Both the position numbers and the translations under genes were made by a program. From NCBI GenBank assembly GCA_000242235.1, contig JH590864.1, forward strand, positions 216,610 to 280,609: a DNA stretch of 64,000 nucleotides. The letters run 5' to 3'. Source of the DNA: Stomatobaculum longum (GTDB taxonomy: Bacteria; Bacillota; Clostridia; Lachnospirales; Lachnospiraceae). Each line of letters begins with the position of its first letter. The first letter of the stretch is position 1. Under the pieces are notes generated by a model. The model saw nothing but the letters and a program-made list of their open reading frames with translations. It ran no database searches and was not told the DNA's origin. Of the stretch, positions 51,956 to 61,274 are shown piece after piece.

Positions 51956-52369
51956 ATGCGGCTTCAGCGAATCTTCGGCATCCTGTTTCTGGTTCTCGGA
52001 CTTTTGTTATTTCTGACACCGGGCACGCTTGCGCCGGTCTGTCCGATGAAGCCTGACGGCGGTTTTATGAAGTGCCACTGGATGGATGTCGCGGAACAGA
52101 GCGTCGCGGCGGTCGTTATCTTCGGCGGCCTGTTGGCGGCTCTTTGGCCCGCGGCTTTCAGCGGCGGCATCGCCGCCATGAATCTGGCGCTAGGCGCAGA
52201 GAGCTTCGCACTCGCAAAAAGCCTGATCGGTGGCTGCAGGGTGCATGAAATGGCCTGCAATCTCTACACGCGCCCGCTGATTTACGTGCTGTCGGGACTT
52301 TTGATGGCGGTCAGTGCCGTAGCGCTCTGCTGCAGGCTTACGGGGGAGGCAAAACATGGAAGAGCTTAG
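51956..52369 (+). CDS. DUF4418-type small membrane protein
   Basis: 137 residues, four hydrophobic segments. Conserved-looking cysteines CPMKPDGGFMKCHWM and GCRVHEMACN lie outside the helices, as in DUF4418 proteins that accompany ABC permeases in anaerobes. Function unknown; paired Cys, His and Met residues suggest metal binding (inference). ATG 51956 is used, with GAGGACGG upstream. It overlaps the following ATPase gene by 14 bp. First gene of the iron-uptake operon. Confidence 0.75.
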   Translation: MRLQRIFGILFLVLGLLLFLTPGTLAPVCPMKPDGGFMKCHWMDVAEQSVAAVVIFGGLLAALWPAAFSGGIAAMNLALGAESFALAKSLIGGCRVHEMACNLYTRPLIYVLSGLLMAVSAVALCCRLTGEAKHGRA

Positions 52370-53057
52370 GGCGGAAGGCCTCTGCAAGCGCTTTCTTCGC
52401 GGCAAACGCGAGGTCAAAGTGTTACAGGATGCGTCCCTTTGTCTCGGGCGCGGCGAACTGGTTTTTCTGACCGGCGAGTCGGGGAGCGGCAAGACGACAC
52501 TCTTGAAAATTCTCGCGGGGCTTTTAAAACCCGATGGCGGCAGAGTTCTGGTGAACGGCAGAGACAGCACTGCGTTTACGGAGGATGAGTGCTGCGATCT
52601 GCGACAGCGCGTGGTTTCGTATTTGCCGCAGCAACTCGGACTGCTCGAAGCCCTGACAGCGGTGCAGAACGTTGCGCTCCCCGCCATGTTTTCGGGAGAT
52701 AAGGCGCAGTGCAAAGAGCTCTACAGCCGCGCTACGGCCTTACTTGACCGGACCGGGGCGCTTGCGCTCCGGGATGCCTGTCCCGCGGAATTGTCCGGCG
52801 GAGAGACGAAGCGCGTGTTGCTCGCGAGAGCGCTCATGACAGCACCGCGGTTTTTACTCGCGGATGAGCCGACCGCGGATCTGGACCGGGAGAGTGCGGC
52901 CGACTTTTTGCGGCTCTTTGCGGCTCTCCGGGCGCAGGGCACAGGCGTACTGGTTGTGACGCATGATTGGTCGCAGCTTCGGGCGGCCGACCGCGTTCTG
53001 CAACTTCGGGCGGGCACGGTGCGGGATGTGACACAGGAAATCGGAAATTCCGGGTGA
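52356..53057 (+). CDS. ABC transporter ATP-binding protein (MacB/LolD type), first copy
   Basis: 233 residues: Walker A TGESGSGKTT, signature LSGGETKRVLLARAL, Walker B FLLADEPTADLD and H-loop VVTHDWS. This subfamily powers FtsX/MacB-like permeases rather than classical importers. Such permeases are encoded further down the operon, together with a second ATPase of the same type (58894). Whether the two ATPases serve different permeases is unknown. Translation is probably coupled to the DUF4418 gene by overlap. Confidence 0.88.
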   Translation: MEELRAEGLCKRFLRGKREVKVLQDASLCLGRGELVFLTGESGSGKTTLLKILAGLLKPDGGRVLVNGRDSTAFTEDECCDLRQRVVSYLPQQLGLLEALTAVQNVALPAMFSGDKAQCKELYSRATALLDRTGALALRDACPAELSGGETKRVLLARALMTAPRFLLADEPTADLDRESAADFLRLFAALRAQGTGVLVVTHDWSQLRAADRVLQLRAGTVRDVTQEIGNSG

Positions 53058-53075
53058 ACAACAGAAAGGGGAAAA

Positions 53076-54398
53076 ATGAGTCAGAGAAGCAGACACAGCT
53101 TTCGCCGCATTGCGGCAGCGTGCGCGGCACTTTTGATGGCGCTGCTGCTCGCCCTGCCGGTCTATGCGGAGCAAAAGTATGCGAACTGGCAGGAGGTCGC
53201 ATCGACCATGGGTACGGTTCTGGACGGCGCGGTCGAAGCCTACGGCGCGGGCGGCGAAGAGGCCGGCAAGAAAGCGACCGAGCAGGTCAACGTGGCCTAC
53301 TATAAATTCTACGAGAAACTCGGCTTTGAAAAGACGGTCATGGCTTCCATCTCCGGAAGTCGCGGCTCCGATGTGGAGCACCAGTTCTATCTCGTCAAAA
53401 AGATCATCCGCGACGGCGGCTCGAAAGAGGAGTTAAAGAGCAGTGTCGAGACCTTAAAGGGCATGCTCACCGAGGATGCGATTACCCTGGACGGCGGCAA
53501 AGCCGCGGCGCAGGGAAGCGGGAGCACCGCTGCGACAAACAGTGCCGACGGGTCGAGTAGCGGCGGGGCGGCCTGGCAGACCTTCCTTGCGGTGCTCGGC
53601 CTTACGCTTCGAGAGGGCCTTGAGGCCATTCTGGTCATTGCCGCGATTATCGCCTATCTTGTCAAGACAAACTGCCGGAAGTATCTGGCTTCGGTCTACA
53701 TCGGCGCGGGACTCGGTGTGCTGTTCAGCGTTATGCTCGCGATGATCTTCAACGGGATTGCGGCAAGCCTCGGCGATGCGCAGTCCGGTGCGGGGCAGGA
53801 GATTTTTGAAGGTGTCACGATGTTCCTCGCGGTCATTGTCCTCTTCTATGTGAGCAACTGGATGCTCTCGAAGGCAGAGGCGGAGACCTGGAGCAAATAT
53901 ATTAAGGACAAGGTACAGCAGAGCATCGATAAGGGCAGCATGTACACGCTTTCCTTCTCGGCCTTCCTCGCGGTAGCGCGAGAGGGTGCGGAGCTCATTA
54001 TGTTCTTCCAGGGCATGCGCGCGAACATCACCAATAACCCGCAGATGCTCTGGGGCGGTCTTGCACTCGCCGTTCTGATTCTCGCGATTGTTTATGTCGC
54101 AATCACGAAACTGTCCGTCAGACTGCCCTTAAAGCCCTTCTTCACCTTCACGAGCGTGCTCATGTTTATCCTCTGCATCTCGTTCATCGGCAAGGGCGTT
54201 TACGAACTGCAGGAGGCGGATGTCATCGGAAGAACCATCATCCCGTGGATGAACGGCTTTAATTTCGAGCTTCTCGGTATTTACGACCGCTACGAGAATC
54301 TCATTCCTCAGCTTATTCTGCTGGCGCTGACAATCTTCACCTACCGTCGCCAGCTGGGTAAAAACAAAACACAGAAACAGGGAGGTAAAAAGTCATGA
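53076..54398 (+). CDS. FTR1-family iron permease with extracytoplasmic N-domain
   Basis: 440 residues. The signal peptide (to VYA, about residue 31) is followed by an extracytoplasmic helical domain (about 32-165) and a seven-helix FTR1 membrane domain. The iron-binding glutamate motifs are LREGLEAIL (R179-E183) and AREGAELIMF (R302-E306). These proteins take up Fe2+/Fe3+ with an oxidase or binding-protein partner. This one overlaps by 4 bp (ATGA) the gene for the P19-like partner, as in FetMP systems of Gram-negative bacteria. RBS AAAGGGGAA. Confidence 0.93.
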   Translation: MSQRSRHSFRRIAAACAALLMALLLALPVYAEQKYANWQEVASTMGTVLDGAVEAYGAGGEEAGKKATEQVNVAYYKFYEKLGFEKTVMASISGSRGSDVEHQFYLVKKIIRDGGSKEELKSSVETLKGMLTEDAITLDGGKAAAQGSGSTAATNSADGSSSGGAAWQTFLAVLGLTLREGLEAILVIAAIIAYLVKTNCRKYLASVYIGAGLGVLFSVMLAMIFNGIAASLGDAQSGAGQEIFEGVTMFLAVIVLFYVSNWMLSKAEAETWSKYIKDKVQQSIDKGSMYTLSFSAFLAVAREGAELIMFFQGMRANITNNPQMLWGGLALAVLILAIVYVAITKLSVRLPLKPFFTFTSVLMFILCISFIGKGVYELQEADVIGRTIIPWMNGFNFELLGIYDRYENLIPQLILLALTIFTYRRQLGKNKTQKQGGKKS

Positions 54399-55078
54399 TG
54401 AAGAGAAGTTTGGCAGTATCGATGCTCATTGCCGCGGTTGCGCTGAGCGCTTGCGGCGGCAGCAAGAGCGCGGAGACCAAGGCTTCGGGCAGCGCTACGG
54501 AGAGCAGTGCGGAGACCAAGGCCGGTGAGACCAAGGCGGCTGCGGGCGAGACCAAGGCAGAGGAGACCAAGGCCGAGGCAAAGGCGCCGGGTGAGAATGC
54601 CGGATTTGAGGAGTTCCCAATCGGTGACGATCAGGAGGTCGGCCCGCTGATTATCTCGGGCGTTTATTTCCAGCCGGTCGACATGGAGCCGGCGGGCAAT
54701 TCGCTCTCGAAGGCAGATTCCGATTGCCACATCGAGGCGGATATCACGGCGAGCCAGGAGGGCACGACCCTCGGCTACGGCAAGGGTGACTTTGTTCCGT
54801 GGCTGCAGGTCAAGGCCATCATCCAGAAGAAGGGTTCCGACAAGGAGCCGACCGAGGTCGCTTTCATGCCGATGAACGCTTCCGACGGCCCGCACTACGG
54901 CGCAAACTTCAAGTTCCCGGAAGGTGTCGGCGTCTATGATGTCAAGTTCGTTGTGAGCGCTCCGGGCAATGACTATCTGCTCCACGTCGACAAGGAGACG
55001 GGTGTCACGGGTCGCTTCTGGACCGAGCCGCTGGTTGCGGAGTGGCCGGACTTTGAGTGGAACGGACCGCAGTGGTAA
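54395..55078 (+). CDS. P19/Tp34-type iron-binding lipoprotein
   Basis: 227 residues. Lipobox LSAC gives lipidated Cys20; a linker with repeated ETKA units (about 24-68) precedes the Tp34/P19 beta-sandwich domain. Candidate metal ligands are the histidines in DSDCHIEADI and SDGPHYGANF and the methionines in VAFMPMNAS, matching the Cu/Fe site of Campylobacter P19. It would receive ferrous or ferric iron and hand it to the FTR1 permease encoded just upstream. A GNRA-capped 13-bp hairpin (55099-55128) follows, which may stabilise the upstream mRNA and raise lipoprotein yield. Confidence 0.9.
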   Translation: MMKRSLAVSMLIAAVALSACGGSKSAETKASGSATESSAETKAGETKAAAGETKAEETKAEAKAPGENAGFEEFPIGDDQEVGPLIISGVYFQPVDMEPAGNSLSKADSDCHIEADITASQEGTTLGYGKGDFVPWLQVKAIIQKKGSDKEPTEVAFMPMNASDGPHYGANFKFPEGVGVYDVKFVVSAPGNDYLLHVDKETGVTGRFWTEPLVAEWPDFEWNGPQW

Positions 55079-55098
55079 AAAGAACGCTTTGACTTCAG

Positions 55099-55128
55099 TA
55101 CGGGCGGAGGGGCAACCCTTCGCCTGTA
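55099..55128 (+). other. Intercistronic hairpin between the P19-like and DUF2318 genes
   Basis: Thirteen paired bases (55099-55111 with 55116-55128, two G-U pairs) with a GCAA tetraloop and no T-run. Not a terminator in form; more likely an mRNA-processing or stability element. Confidence 0.7.
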
Positions 55129-55164
55129 TTGCCATGTATAGCACTCGAGAGGGAAGGTGATTCT

Positions 55165-56421
55165 ATCTTAAAGTTGTTTGTCAAAATCATGGAGGGCGGA
55201 ATTGCGTTTTCGGTCACCATGGGTCTTTTGTTTTCCTTACTGCGCTATGAGGAGAGAGCCAAGCGCGTTCGCATCATAGGCTTTTCCGTCATCGGCGGCG
55301 TTCTCGCCGCGGCGCTCTCGGCGTATCTGCGCTCGATACCGAATTTTTTAAACCGAACCGCCTTAAACTTCTATAGCATGCTGCCCGTTGTCGGGAGCAT
55401 GTTGCTGCTGCTCTTGCTCATTCTGTTTGGCTCCTATCTTCGAAAAAAACAGCGGAAGGCATATGAAATCCTGCTGAGCCTCGCTGTGGTCCTATACAGT
55501 CTCGCCTCGTTTTTCTCGTACCTCCCGCTAATTATGACCAATGTGAGCAGCTTTGTGAGCTACGGAGAGAGTGCGGTCAGCACGGCGGTTTTGTTCCGTG
55601 TCATCGGCTACAGTCTCGCGATTCTCGTCATGTTGCTCTCGGGGATTGCGGCGTTCCGCTGCGGTTTCTGCCTCGGAGAGCGGGAATTCGATTTGCTGCT
55701 TCCGCCGGTACTTTTGCTCCGCGGTGTCTCGCAGGCCGCACTCATTTTGCAGCGTCTCTATTCGCTGCGCATCATTCCGCGCAATCCGAAGTTTTTTGAG
55801 GCACTCAGCTTTGTCATCAATCACAGCCTCATCTTCGACGCGCTCCTCTTTGCTCTGCTGCTGGTGATACCGCTTACGCTCATACTTCGGCACCTGAGAG
55901 TAACGGAGAGTTATCGAAATCGGGCGGAACTCAGAAAGTTGAAGGCGGGACACCGCCGCGTGCGCCACTGGGCCGCATTTTTTGCCCTGCTTCTTGCGCT
56001 TGATCTCTCGAGCATCACGGCGCTCAAGTCCTATGCGGGGCGAGAAATTCCACTCTCTGCACCGGAGGACTATGCAATTGAGGACGGGCGCATTGTCGTG
56101 CCGCTCGAGAGTCTGCAGGACGAACACCTGCACCGCTATGAGTACACGGCGAAGGACGGCATCAAGATGCGCTTTATTCTGATCAAGAAATCACAGAGCG
56201 CCTACGGTGTGGGCCTCGACGCCTGCGAAATTTGCGGGCCGACCGGCTACTTCGAGCGGAAAAACGAGGTGGTCTGCAAACTCTGCGATGTCGTGATGAA
56301 CAAGGGCACCATAGGCTTTTCCGGCGGATGCAATCCCATTCCCTTCCCCTATCTGGTGCACGACCAAAAGATATACATAGAGACGGCCGATCTTGACAAG
56401 CTGTCCTATGTATTCAAGTAA
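55165..56421 (+). CDS. DUF2318 (Fe-S-like, cysteine-rich) membrane protein of the iron system
   Basis: About 419 residues. Some eight membrane helices (to about 290) precede a C-terminal DUF2318 domain with DACEICGPTGYF, VCKLCDVVMNKG and GGCNPIPFP, where the cysteines probably bind a metal or Fe-S centre. In Campylobacter the homologue (Cj1660) lies between P19 and the FtsX-type permeases, the same order as here. Start: AAGGTGA (55154-55160) is placed for a codon at ATC 55165; nearby options are TTG 55174 and ATG 55189, both poorly spaced. An upstream TTG (55129) sits beside the hairpin without an RBS. Confidence 0.85.
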   Translation: MLKLFVKIMEGGIAFSVTMGLLFSLLRYEERAKRVRIIGFSVIGGVLAAALSAYLRSIPNFLNRTALNFYSMLPVVGSMLLLLLLILFGSYLRKKQRKAYEILLSLAVVLYSLASFFSYLPLIMTNVSSFVSYGESAVSTAVLFRVIGYSLAILVMLLSGIAAFRCGFCLGEREFDLLLPPVLLLRGVSQAALILQRLYSLRIIPRNPKFFEALSFVINHSLIFDALLFALLLVIPLTLILRHLRVTESYRNRAELRKLKAGHRRVRHWAAFFALLLALDLSSITALKSYAGREIPLSAPEDYAIEDGRIVVPLESLQDEHLHRYEYTAKDGIKMRFILIKKSQSAYGVGLDACEICGPTGYFERKNEVVCKLCDVVMNKGTIGFSGGCNPIPFPYLVHDQKIYIETADLDKLSYVFK

Positions 56422-56431
56422 AGGGGGCGCT

Positions 56432-57715
56432 ATGTTTTTACGCATGGTATTGGGAGCCGTATTCCGGCAAAAGAGCAAGATGTTCATGATTGCGTTTACC
56501 GTTGCGCTCGGCGTGAGCCTTTCGACCGCGATGCTGAACACCATGCTCGGCGTCGGCGATAAGGTGAACCAGGAATTAAAAACCTACGGCGCAAACATCA
56601 ATGTCGTGCCGAAGGATGCTTCTCTGCTCGGCGATCTCTACGGCATCGGCGACGAAGCGGGTGCTGAGCGAAGCTATCTCGACGAGTCGAAACTCGGAAA
56701 CATCAAGACCATATTCTGGGCCTTTAACATTGTCGATTACACCCCTTACTTCAACACCACGGTGCAGGTGAACGGCAATGCGGAGCAAACAAGGCTGGTC
56801 GGAACCTGGGTCAAACATCACATGGATTTGCCGACGGGCGAATCCGTGGACACCGGCATGCAGCATTTAAAGAGCTGGTGGGAGATGAACGGCGAGTGGC
56901 TTGACGAAGCGGATTCGGACGGTGTAATGGTCGGATCGATCTACGCGCTCCGAAACAATTTATCCGTCGGCGACAAATTGGAGTTAAAGAGCAATGCGCT
57001 GACAAAGACCATGGTGGTCAGAGGCATTTTCAGCTCCGGAAGCGATGAGGATCAGTACATTTACTGCGTGCTCCCGGTTGCCCAGGCGTTTGCGGGCAAG
57101 GAAAATGTGGTGAGCAGCATCGAAGTCTCGGCGCTCACAACCCCGGACAATGAACTCGCCAGAAAGGCGGCGCAGAATCCGCTGAGCCTTACGGTCAAAG
57201 AGTGGGAAGTCTGGTACTGCACGGCCTATGTGAGTTCCATCTGCTATCAGATTCAGGAAGTCATTCCGGATTCGGTCGCAAAGCCCATACGTCAGGTTGC
57301 GGAGTCCGAGGGCGATATCTTGAATAAGACGACGCTCCTCATGGTACTGATTACGGTGCTCAGCCTGCTCGGTTCGGCGCTCGGCATTTCAAACCTGGTG
57401 ACGGCTGCCGTCATGGAGCGGCGCACCGAGATAGGCCTTGAAAAGGCAGTCGGTGCGAGCAACGGGCGCATCATCGGCACCATACTCACGGAAATTATGC
57501 TGACCGGCGTGATCGGCGGCGTGGCAGGTTATTTCGTGGGCCTCATGCTGACCCAGCTGATCGGCTTCGGCGTGTTCGGCTCTGCCATTCCGCCGGCGGC
57601 TATGGTAATTCCGATTGTCGCCCTGTTGATCTTCTTTGTGACCCTGCTCGGCAGCATACCGGCCATTCGCTACCTGCTGCATCTGAATCCGACGGAGGTT
57701 CTGCATGGAAAATAA
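56432..57715 (+). CDS. FtsX/MacB-type ABC permease, iron system, copy 1
   Basis: About 427 residues: an N-terminal helix, a large extracytoplasmic MacB-PCD-like domain (about 40-270) and three C-terminal helices, with the FtsX motif AVMERRTEIGLEKAVGAS. Homologous to the permease pair of Campylobacter iron-uptake clusters (Cj1661/Cj1662). ATG 56432 with AAAGGGGG upstream. It overlaps the next permease gene by 11 bp. The paired permeases and the ATPase at 58894 probably form one complex. Confidence 0.87.
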   Translation: MFLRMVLGAVFRQKSKMFMIAFTVALGVSLSTAMLNTMLGVGDKVNQELKTYGANINVVPKDASLLGDLYGIGDEAGAERSYLDESKLGNIKTIFWAFNIVDYTPYFNTTVQVNGNAEQTRLVGTWVKHHMDLPTGESVDTGMQHLKSWWEMNGEWLDEADSDGVMVGSIYALRNNLSVGDKLELKSNALTKTMVVRGIFSSGSDEDQYIYCVLPVAQAFAGKENVVSSIEVSALTTPDNELARKAAQNPLSLTVKEWEVWYCTAYVSSICYQIQEVIPDSVAKPIRQVAESEGDILNKTTLLMVLITVLSLLGSALGISNLVTAAVMERRTEIGLEKAVGASNGRIIGTILTEIMLTGVIGGVAGYFVGLMLTQLIGFGVFGSAIPPAAMVIPIVALLIFFVTLLGSIPAIRYLLHLNPTEVLHGK

Positions 57716-58874
57716 AGAGAAACAGCCGCGGGAGCGGAAGATGAGCCGCCGACGCATGTACTTTCACATGGTGATGGCCTCGCTTGCAAGACGGCGCTCC
57801 CACATGGTTACCGCACTCCTCGCGATTGCGATGGGGGCCACGGTGCTCTCGGGCCTCGTGACCATCTACTATGACATTCCGCGCCAGATGGGCAAGGAGT
57901 TTCGTTCCTACGGCGCGAATCTACTGATTATGCCGACAGAGTCGGGCGGCTCTCTCACTGAGGCGCAGGTCAAAGAAGTACGAGACACCATACCGGCGGA
58001 CAAGCTGGTCGGCATGGCGCCCTACCTCTATCAAAATGCCAAGGTGCGCGAACAGCCCTACCTGCTCGCGGGCACGGATCTTGCGGGCGCAAAGCAAAAC
58101 AGTCCCTACTGGTTGATTCACGGAAACTGGCCGGAAAAGTCGAGGGAAGTTCTGCTCGGCCATGAAATCGCAAAGACCTTGAAACTCGATATCGGCGACA
58201 AGTTCACGGTGAACACCTCAAAGGGGGACGGTCAAGAGACCGCGACCGATTTCTTCGTTTCCGGAACCGTGACAACCGGCGGGAAGGAGGAAGAGCTCAT
58301 TTTTATGAGCATGGAAGATTTGACCGGTATCGTCGGCAATCAGGGACCGGATGTCATTGAATGCAGTGTCGAGATGGAGCAGGCGGAATTGAATCAGCTG
58401 GTGCAAAAAATCGCGGCTGCGGATTCCGGCCTGCTTCCCCAGGCGGTAAAGCGTGTCACGGCCTCCCAGGACACGGTCCTCAAAAAACTGCAGGCTCTGG
58501 TCTGGATCGTCACGGTCATTGTGCTCTGCATTATGATGATTTGCGTGTCGACCACAATGATGGCGGTCGTGACCGAGCGCAGGAAGGAAATCGGCTTAAA
58601 GAAGGCGCTCGGCGCATCGAATGAGAGTGTGGTCAAGGACTTTCTCGGCGAGGGTGCCATGCTCGGTGTGCTCGGCGGTGCGCTCGGCGCAGGCCTCGGC
58701 TATCTGTTTGCGCTTCGCGTGAGCCTGAGCGTCTTTTCGCGCACGGTACACTTCCTCTTTGCGCTGGTGCCGATTACCATCTTGGTTTCGGCGCTGATTG
58801 CGGTGGTTGCCTGCCTGATTCCGGTCAGAAAGACCGTGGAAATCGATCCGGCGCTTGTGTTGCGCGGTGAATAA
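57705..58874 (+). CDS. FtsX/MacB-type ABC permease, iron system, copy 2
   Basis: 389 residues, same architecture as the preceding permease: basic N-terminus, helix (about 32-55), extracytoplasmic domain, three C-terminal helices and the motif VTERRKEIGLKKALGAS. Both permeases share the early phrase KEFRSYGAN/ELKTYGAN followed by a hydrophobic strand, so they are paralogues that probably form a heterodimer. Translation overlaps the upstream gene. The ATPase gene follows 19 bp downstream. Confidence 0.87.
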   Translation: MENKEKQPRERKMSRRRMYFHMVMASLARRRSHMVTALLAIAMGATVLSGLVTIYYDIPRQMGKEFRSYGANLLIMPTESGGSLTEAQVKEVRDTIPADKLVGMAPYLYQNAKVREQPYLLAGTDLAGAKQNSPYWLIHGNWPEKSREVLLGHEIAKTLKLDIGDKFTVNTSKGDGQETATDFFVSGTVTTGGKEEELIFMSMEDLTGIVGNQGPDVIECSVEMEQAELNQLVQKIAAADSGLLPQAVKRVTASQDTVLKKLQALVWIVTVIVLCIMMICVSTTMMAVVTERRKEIGLKKALGASNESVVKDFLGEGAMLGVLGGALGAGLGYLFALRVSLSVFSRTVHFLFALVPITILVSALIAVVACLIPVRKTVEIDPALVLRGE

Positions 58875-58893
58875 GTGAGTGGGAGAAGAGAAG

Positions 58894-59580
58894 ATGGATA
58901 TTTTAAGCTTACGAGATGTCTCCAAAATCTACGGGGAGTTAAAGGCCCTCGATCAAATCAATCTGACGGTTGAAAAAGGCGAGTGGATTGCCATCATGGG
59001 CCCTTCCGGCAGCGGTAAGACGACCATGATGAACATCATAGGCTGCATGGATAAGCCTTCGCTCGGCGAGGTGATTCTCGACGGAACCGACATCACCAAG
59101 CGCAGCCAGAAGGAACTGACCGAGGTGCGGCGCGATAAGATAGGCCTTGTGTTTCAGCAGTTTCACCTGGTGAACTACCTGACAGCGCTTGAAAATGTTA
59201 TGATGGCACAGTATTACCACTCGATGCCGGATGAAGAGGAGGCCATGGAAGCACTCCGGGAAGTGGGGCTTGCGGACCGCGCAAAGCACCTGCCGAACCA
59301 GCTCTCGGGCGGTGAGCAGCAGCGTGTCTGCATTGCCCGCGCTCTGATTAATCATCCGGCGTTACTCCTCGCCGATGAGCCGACCGGTAATCTCGATGAA
59401 AAGAACGAATATCTCGTCATGGATATTTTCGAGAAGCTTCACAATGCGGGAAGCTCCATCATCGTTGTGACACATGACCCGGAGGTCGGAGACGAGGCCG
59501 AGCGCATGATCGTGCTGGAGCACGGACGCATTGCCCGCGAGGAGAAGAAAAAGCGGCAGAGACCGGTCATCGCGGAATAA
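58894..59580 (+). CDS. ABC transporter ATP-binding protein (MacB/LolD type), second copy
   Basis: About 228 residues: Walker [11 protein letters not shown]-loop VFQQFHLV, signature LSGGEQQRV, Walker [13 protein letters not shown] and H-loop VVTHDPE. Closest in style to LolD/MacB ATPases. Its position directly after two FtsX-type permeases makes it their motor. ATG 58894 is preferred over GTG 58879, since GGGAGAAGAG lies between. Compared with the first ATPase of the operon it has a more canonical signature. Confidence 0.9.
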   Translation: MDILSLRDVSKIYGELKALDQINLTVEKGEWIAIMGPSGSGKTTMMNIIGCMDKPSLGEVILDGTDITKRSQKELTEVRRDKIGLVFQQFHLVNYLTALENVMMAQYYHSMPDEEEAMEALREVGLADRAKHLPNQLSGGEQQRVCIARALINHPALLLADEPTGNLDEKNEYLVMDIFEKLHNAGSSIIVVTHDPEVGDEAERMIVLEHGRIAREEKKKRQRPVIAE

Positions 59581-59595
59581 AGGAGGAAAGCAACG

Positions 59596-60057
59596 ATGAA
59601 GAAAAGAATCGCACTGCTTGCGGCACTTATGCTGCTAAGCCTTGCGGCCTGCGGCAAGAAGGAGAGCGCGGAGAGCAAGACCGCAGAGAGCAAGACCACG
59701 GAGAGCAAGACCGCGCAGGGCTATAAGGACGGAACCTACAGCGGAGAGGCCGAGGTTAAGGAAGTCGGCGGAACCATTAAACTCGACATCACGGTTTCGG
59801 GCGGCAAAATCGCGACTGTGGATATGCAGAATCTGGACCGCGAGGGCAAGGAAAAGGGTGAGGACTACGGAAAGAGCGAGCCTCTGAATCGGGGACTCTA
59901 CAGCATCGCGCAGAATTCGATTCTGGGGACCGATAAGCTCCCGGGCCTTCTTGTAGACAGCCAGGATCCGGACAGCATAGATGCCGTGAGCGGCGCGACG
60001 CTCTCCCGCGAAGCCTTTGTGCAGGCTGCCAAGGCTGCGCTGGACGGCGCAAAGTAA
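59596..60057 (+). CDS. FMN-binding-domain lipoprotein
   Basis: 153 residues. Lipobox LAAC (lipid Cys19), a linker with repeated ESKT units (about 23-40), then an FMN-binding domain closing with DAVSGATLSREAF. Thr135 of the SGAT motif is the residue that carries covalently bound FMN in NqrC/RnfG-type domains. An extracytoplasmic flavin one-electron carrier fits an iron reductase step (ferric to ferrous) for this uptake system. Campylobacter clusters have thioredoxin-like proteins at this place instead. Good AAGGAGGAA ribosome binding site. Confidence 0.88.
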   Translation: MKKRIALLAALMLLSLAACGKKESAESKTAESKTTESKTAQGYKDGTYSGEAEVKEVGGTIKLDITVSGGKIATVDMQNLDREGKEKGEDYGKSEPLNRGLYSIAQNSILGTDKLPGLLVDSQDPDSIDAVSGATLSREAFVQAAKAALDGAK

Positions 60058-60065
60058 GGAGTCTC

Positions 60066-61274
60066 ATGCGAATGCAGGATGAAAAGTGGCTTGATGCGCG
60101 CGGACTGGCGCTGCAGAACATACGCGTTCGGGGTGGACGTTCCTTTGGGATCGCCGCGCTCTCCGCGCTGCTCGCACTCATGCTCTTTTTAAGCAGCTTT
60201 TGGATGCTGAGCTTAAAGAACGGGCTGCGCTCGCTCTCCGGGCGCATGGGGGCGGATTTGATTTTGGTGCCGGAGGGCTATGACAGCAAAATCAGCGGTG
60301 CGATACTCCGCGGAGAGCCGAACAGTTTCTTCTTTCACACGGATGTGCTGGAAAAGATACGGGAAAATCCGGCAGTGGAAGAGGCTGCGCCGCAGCTCTA
60401 TCTGGCTTCCCTTACGGCCGGCTGCTGTTCCTATCCCTTGCAGATTATAGGTCTCGATTTCGACTCGGATTTTTCCGTGGTTCCCTGGCTCAAGGCAAGC
60501 GCCAAGCTTCCCCTTGCGGCCGATGAGGTCTTGGTCGGCGCGAGCGTGGAGGGGGATTACCGGCATGAGATTCGCCTCTTCGGAAAGACCTATCGAATTA
60601 AGGGCAAACTCGCCAAAACGGGCATGGGTTTTGACACCTCGGTGTTCATGGGGATGCCGGAGGTGCGAAGTCTGGCGCGGGAATACGAGAAATTGCTGAA
60701 CAGCCCGATCGGCGCCGATGACAGCTTGATTTCCTCGGTCATGGTAAAGGTAAAGCCGGGCACCGACGTCGATGCGCTGAGAAAGAGCCTGCAGGAGAGC
60801 TGGAGCGGACAGGGCGTCTATGTGCTCGCCGCGCAAAATATGATGCGCGAGGTCGCGGGCAATGTGGACCGCATGCTGCTCTATGTCTATCTTTTGATCG
60901 GACTCATCTGGCTGCTCGGCTGTCTCTTGCTAAGGCTTCTCTACGGCATCCTGCTCCGCGAGCGCTGCGCGGAGTATCGGGCGCTCTATGTCCTCGGCGC
61001 AAGAAAACGGGATATCCGTCGCCTGGTCGTCTGGGAGAGCTTGCTTCTCGGCGCTTCGGGGGCAAGTGTCGGCTGCCTGTTTGCGCTCGCCGTCGGCATG
61101 CTGTTTTCGCCGGCTTTGCAGAATGCGTTGGGGCTCCCCTATCTCACACCCGCAGGCATTCACACAGCACTGCTTTTCCTCGCCGTGCTTCTCATCGCGG
61201 GACTGCTCGCGCCCTGCAGCGCCGTACTTTCTCTTCGCAAGCAGGAGAGAGCGGAATATGAAAGCCGTCTGTAA
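60066..61274 (+). CDS. FtsX-type ABC permease, iron system, copy 3
   Basis: 402 residues with the FtsX/MacB layout: N-terminal helix (about 28-50), extracytoplasmic domain starting with GRMGADLILVPEGYDSKISG, then three C-terminal helices. The usual ERRxEIGLxKAxGAS motif is reduced to LRERCAEYRALYVLGARKRD, so it is divergent from the other two permeases. It may partner with the first ATPase of the operon (52356), which otherwise has no obvious permease. Start ATG 60066 or ATG 60072; AAGGAG lies upstream of both. Last gene of the operon. Confidence 0.83.
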   Translation: MRMQDEKWLDARGLALQNIRVRGGRSFGIAALSALLALMLFLSSFWMLSLKNGLRSLSGRMGADLILVPEGYDSKISGAILRGEPNSFFFHTDVLEKIRENPAVEEAAPQLYLASLTAGCCSYPLQIIGLDFDSDFSVVPWLKASAKLPLAADEVLVGASVEGDYRHEIRLFGKTYRIKGKLAKTGMGFDTSVFMGMPEVRSLAREYEKLLNSPIGADDSLISSVMVKVKPGTDVDALRKSLQESWSGQGVYVLAAQNMMREVAGNVDRMLLYVYLLIGLIWLLGCLLLRLLYGILLRERCAEYRALYVLGARKRDIRRLVVWESLLLGASGASVGCLFALAVGMLFSPALQNALGLPYLTPAGIHTALLFLAVLLIAGLLAPCSAVLSLRKQERAEYESRL

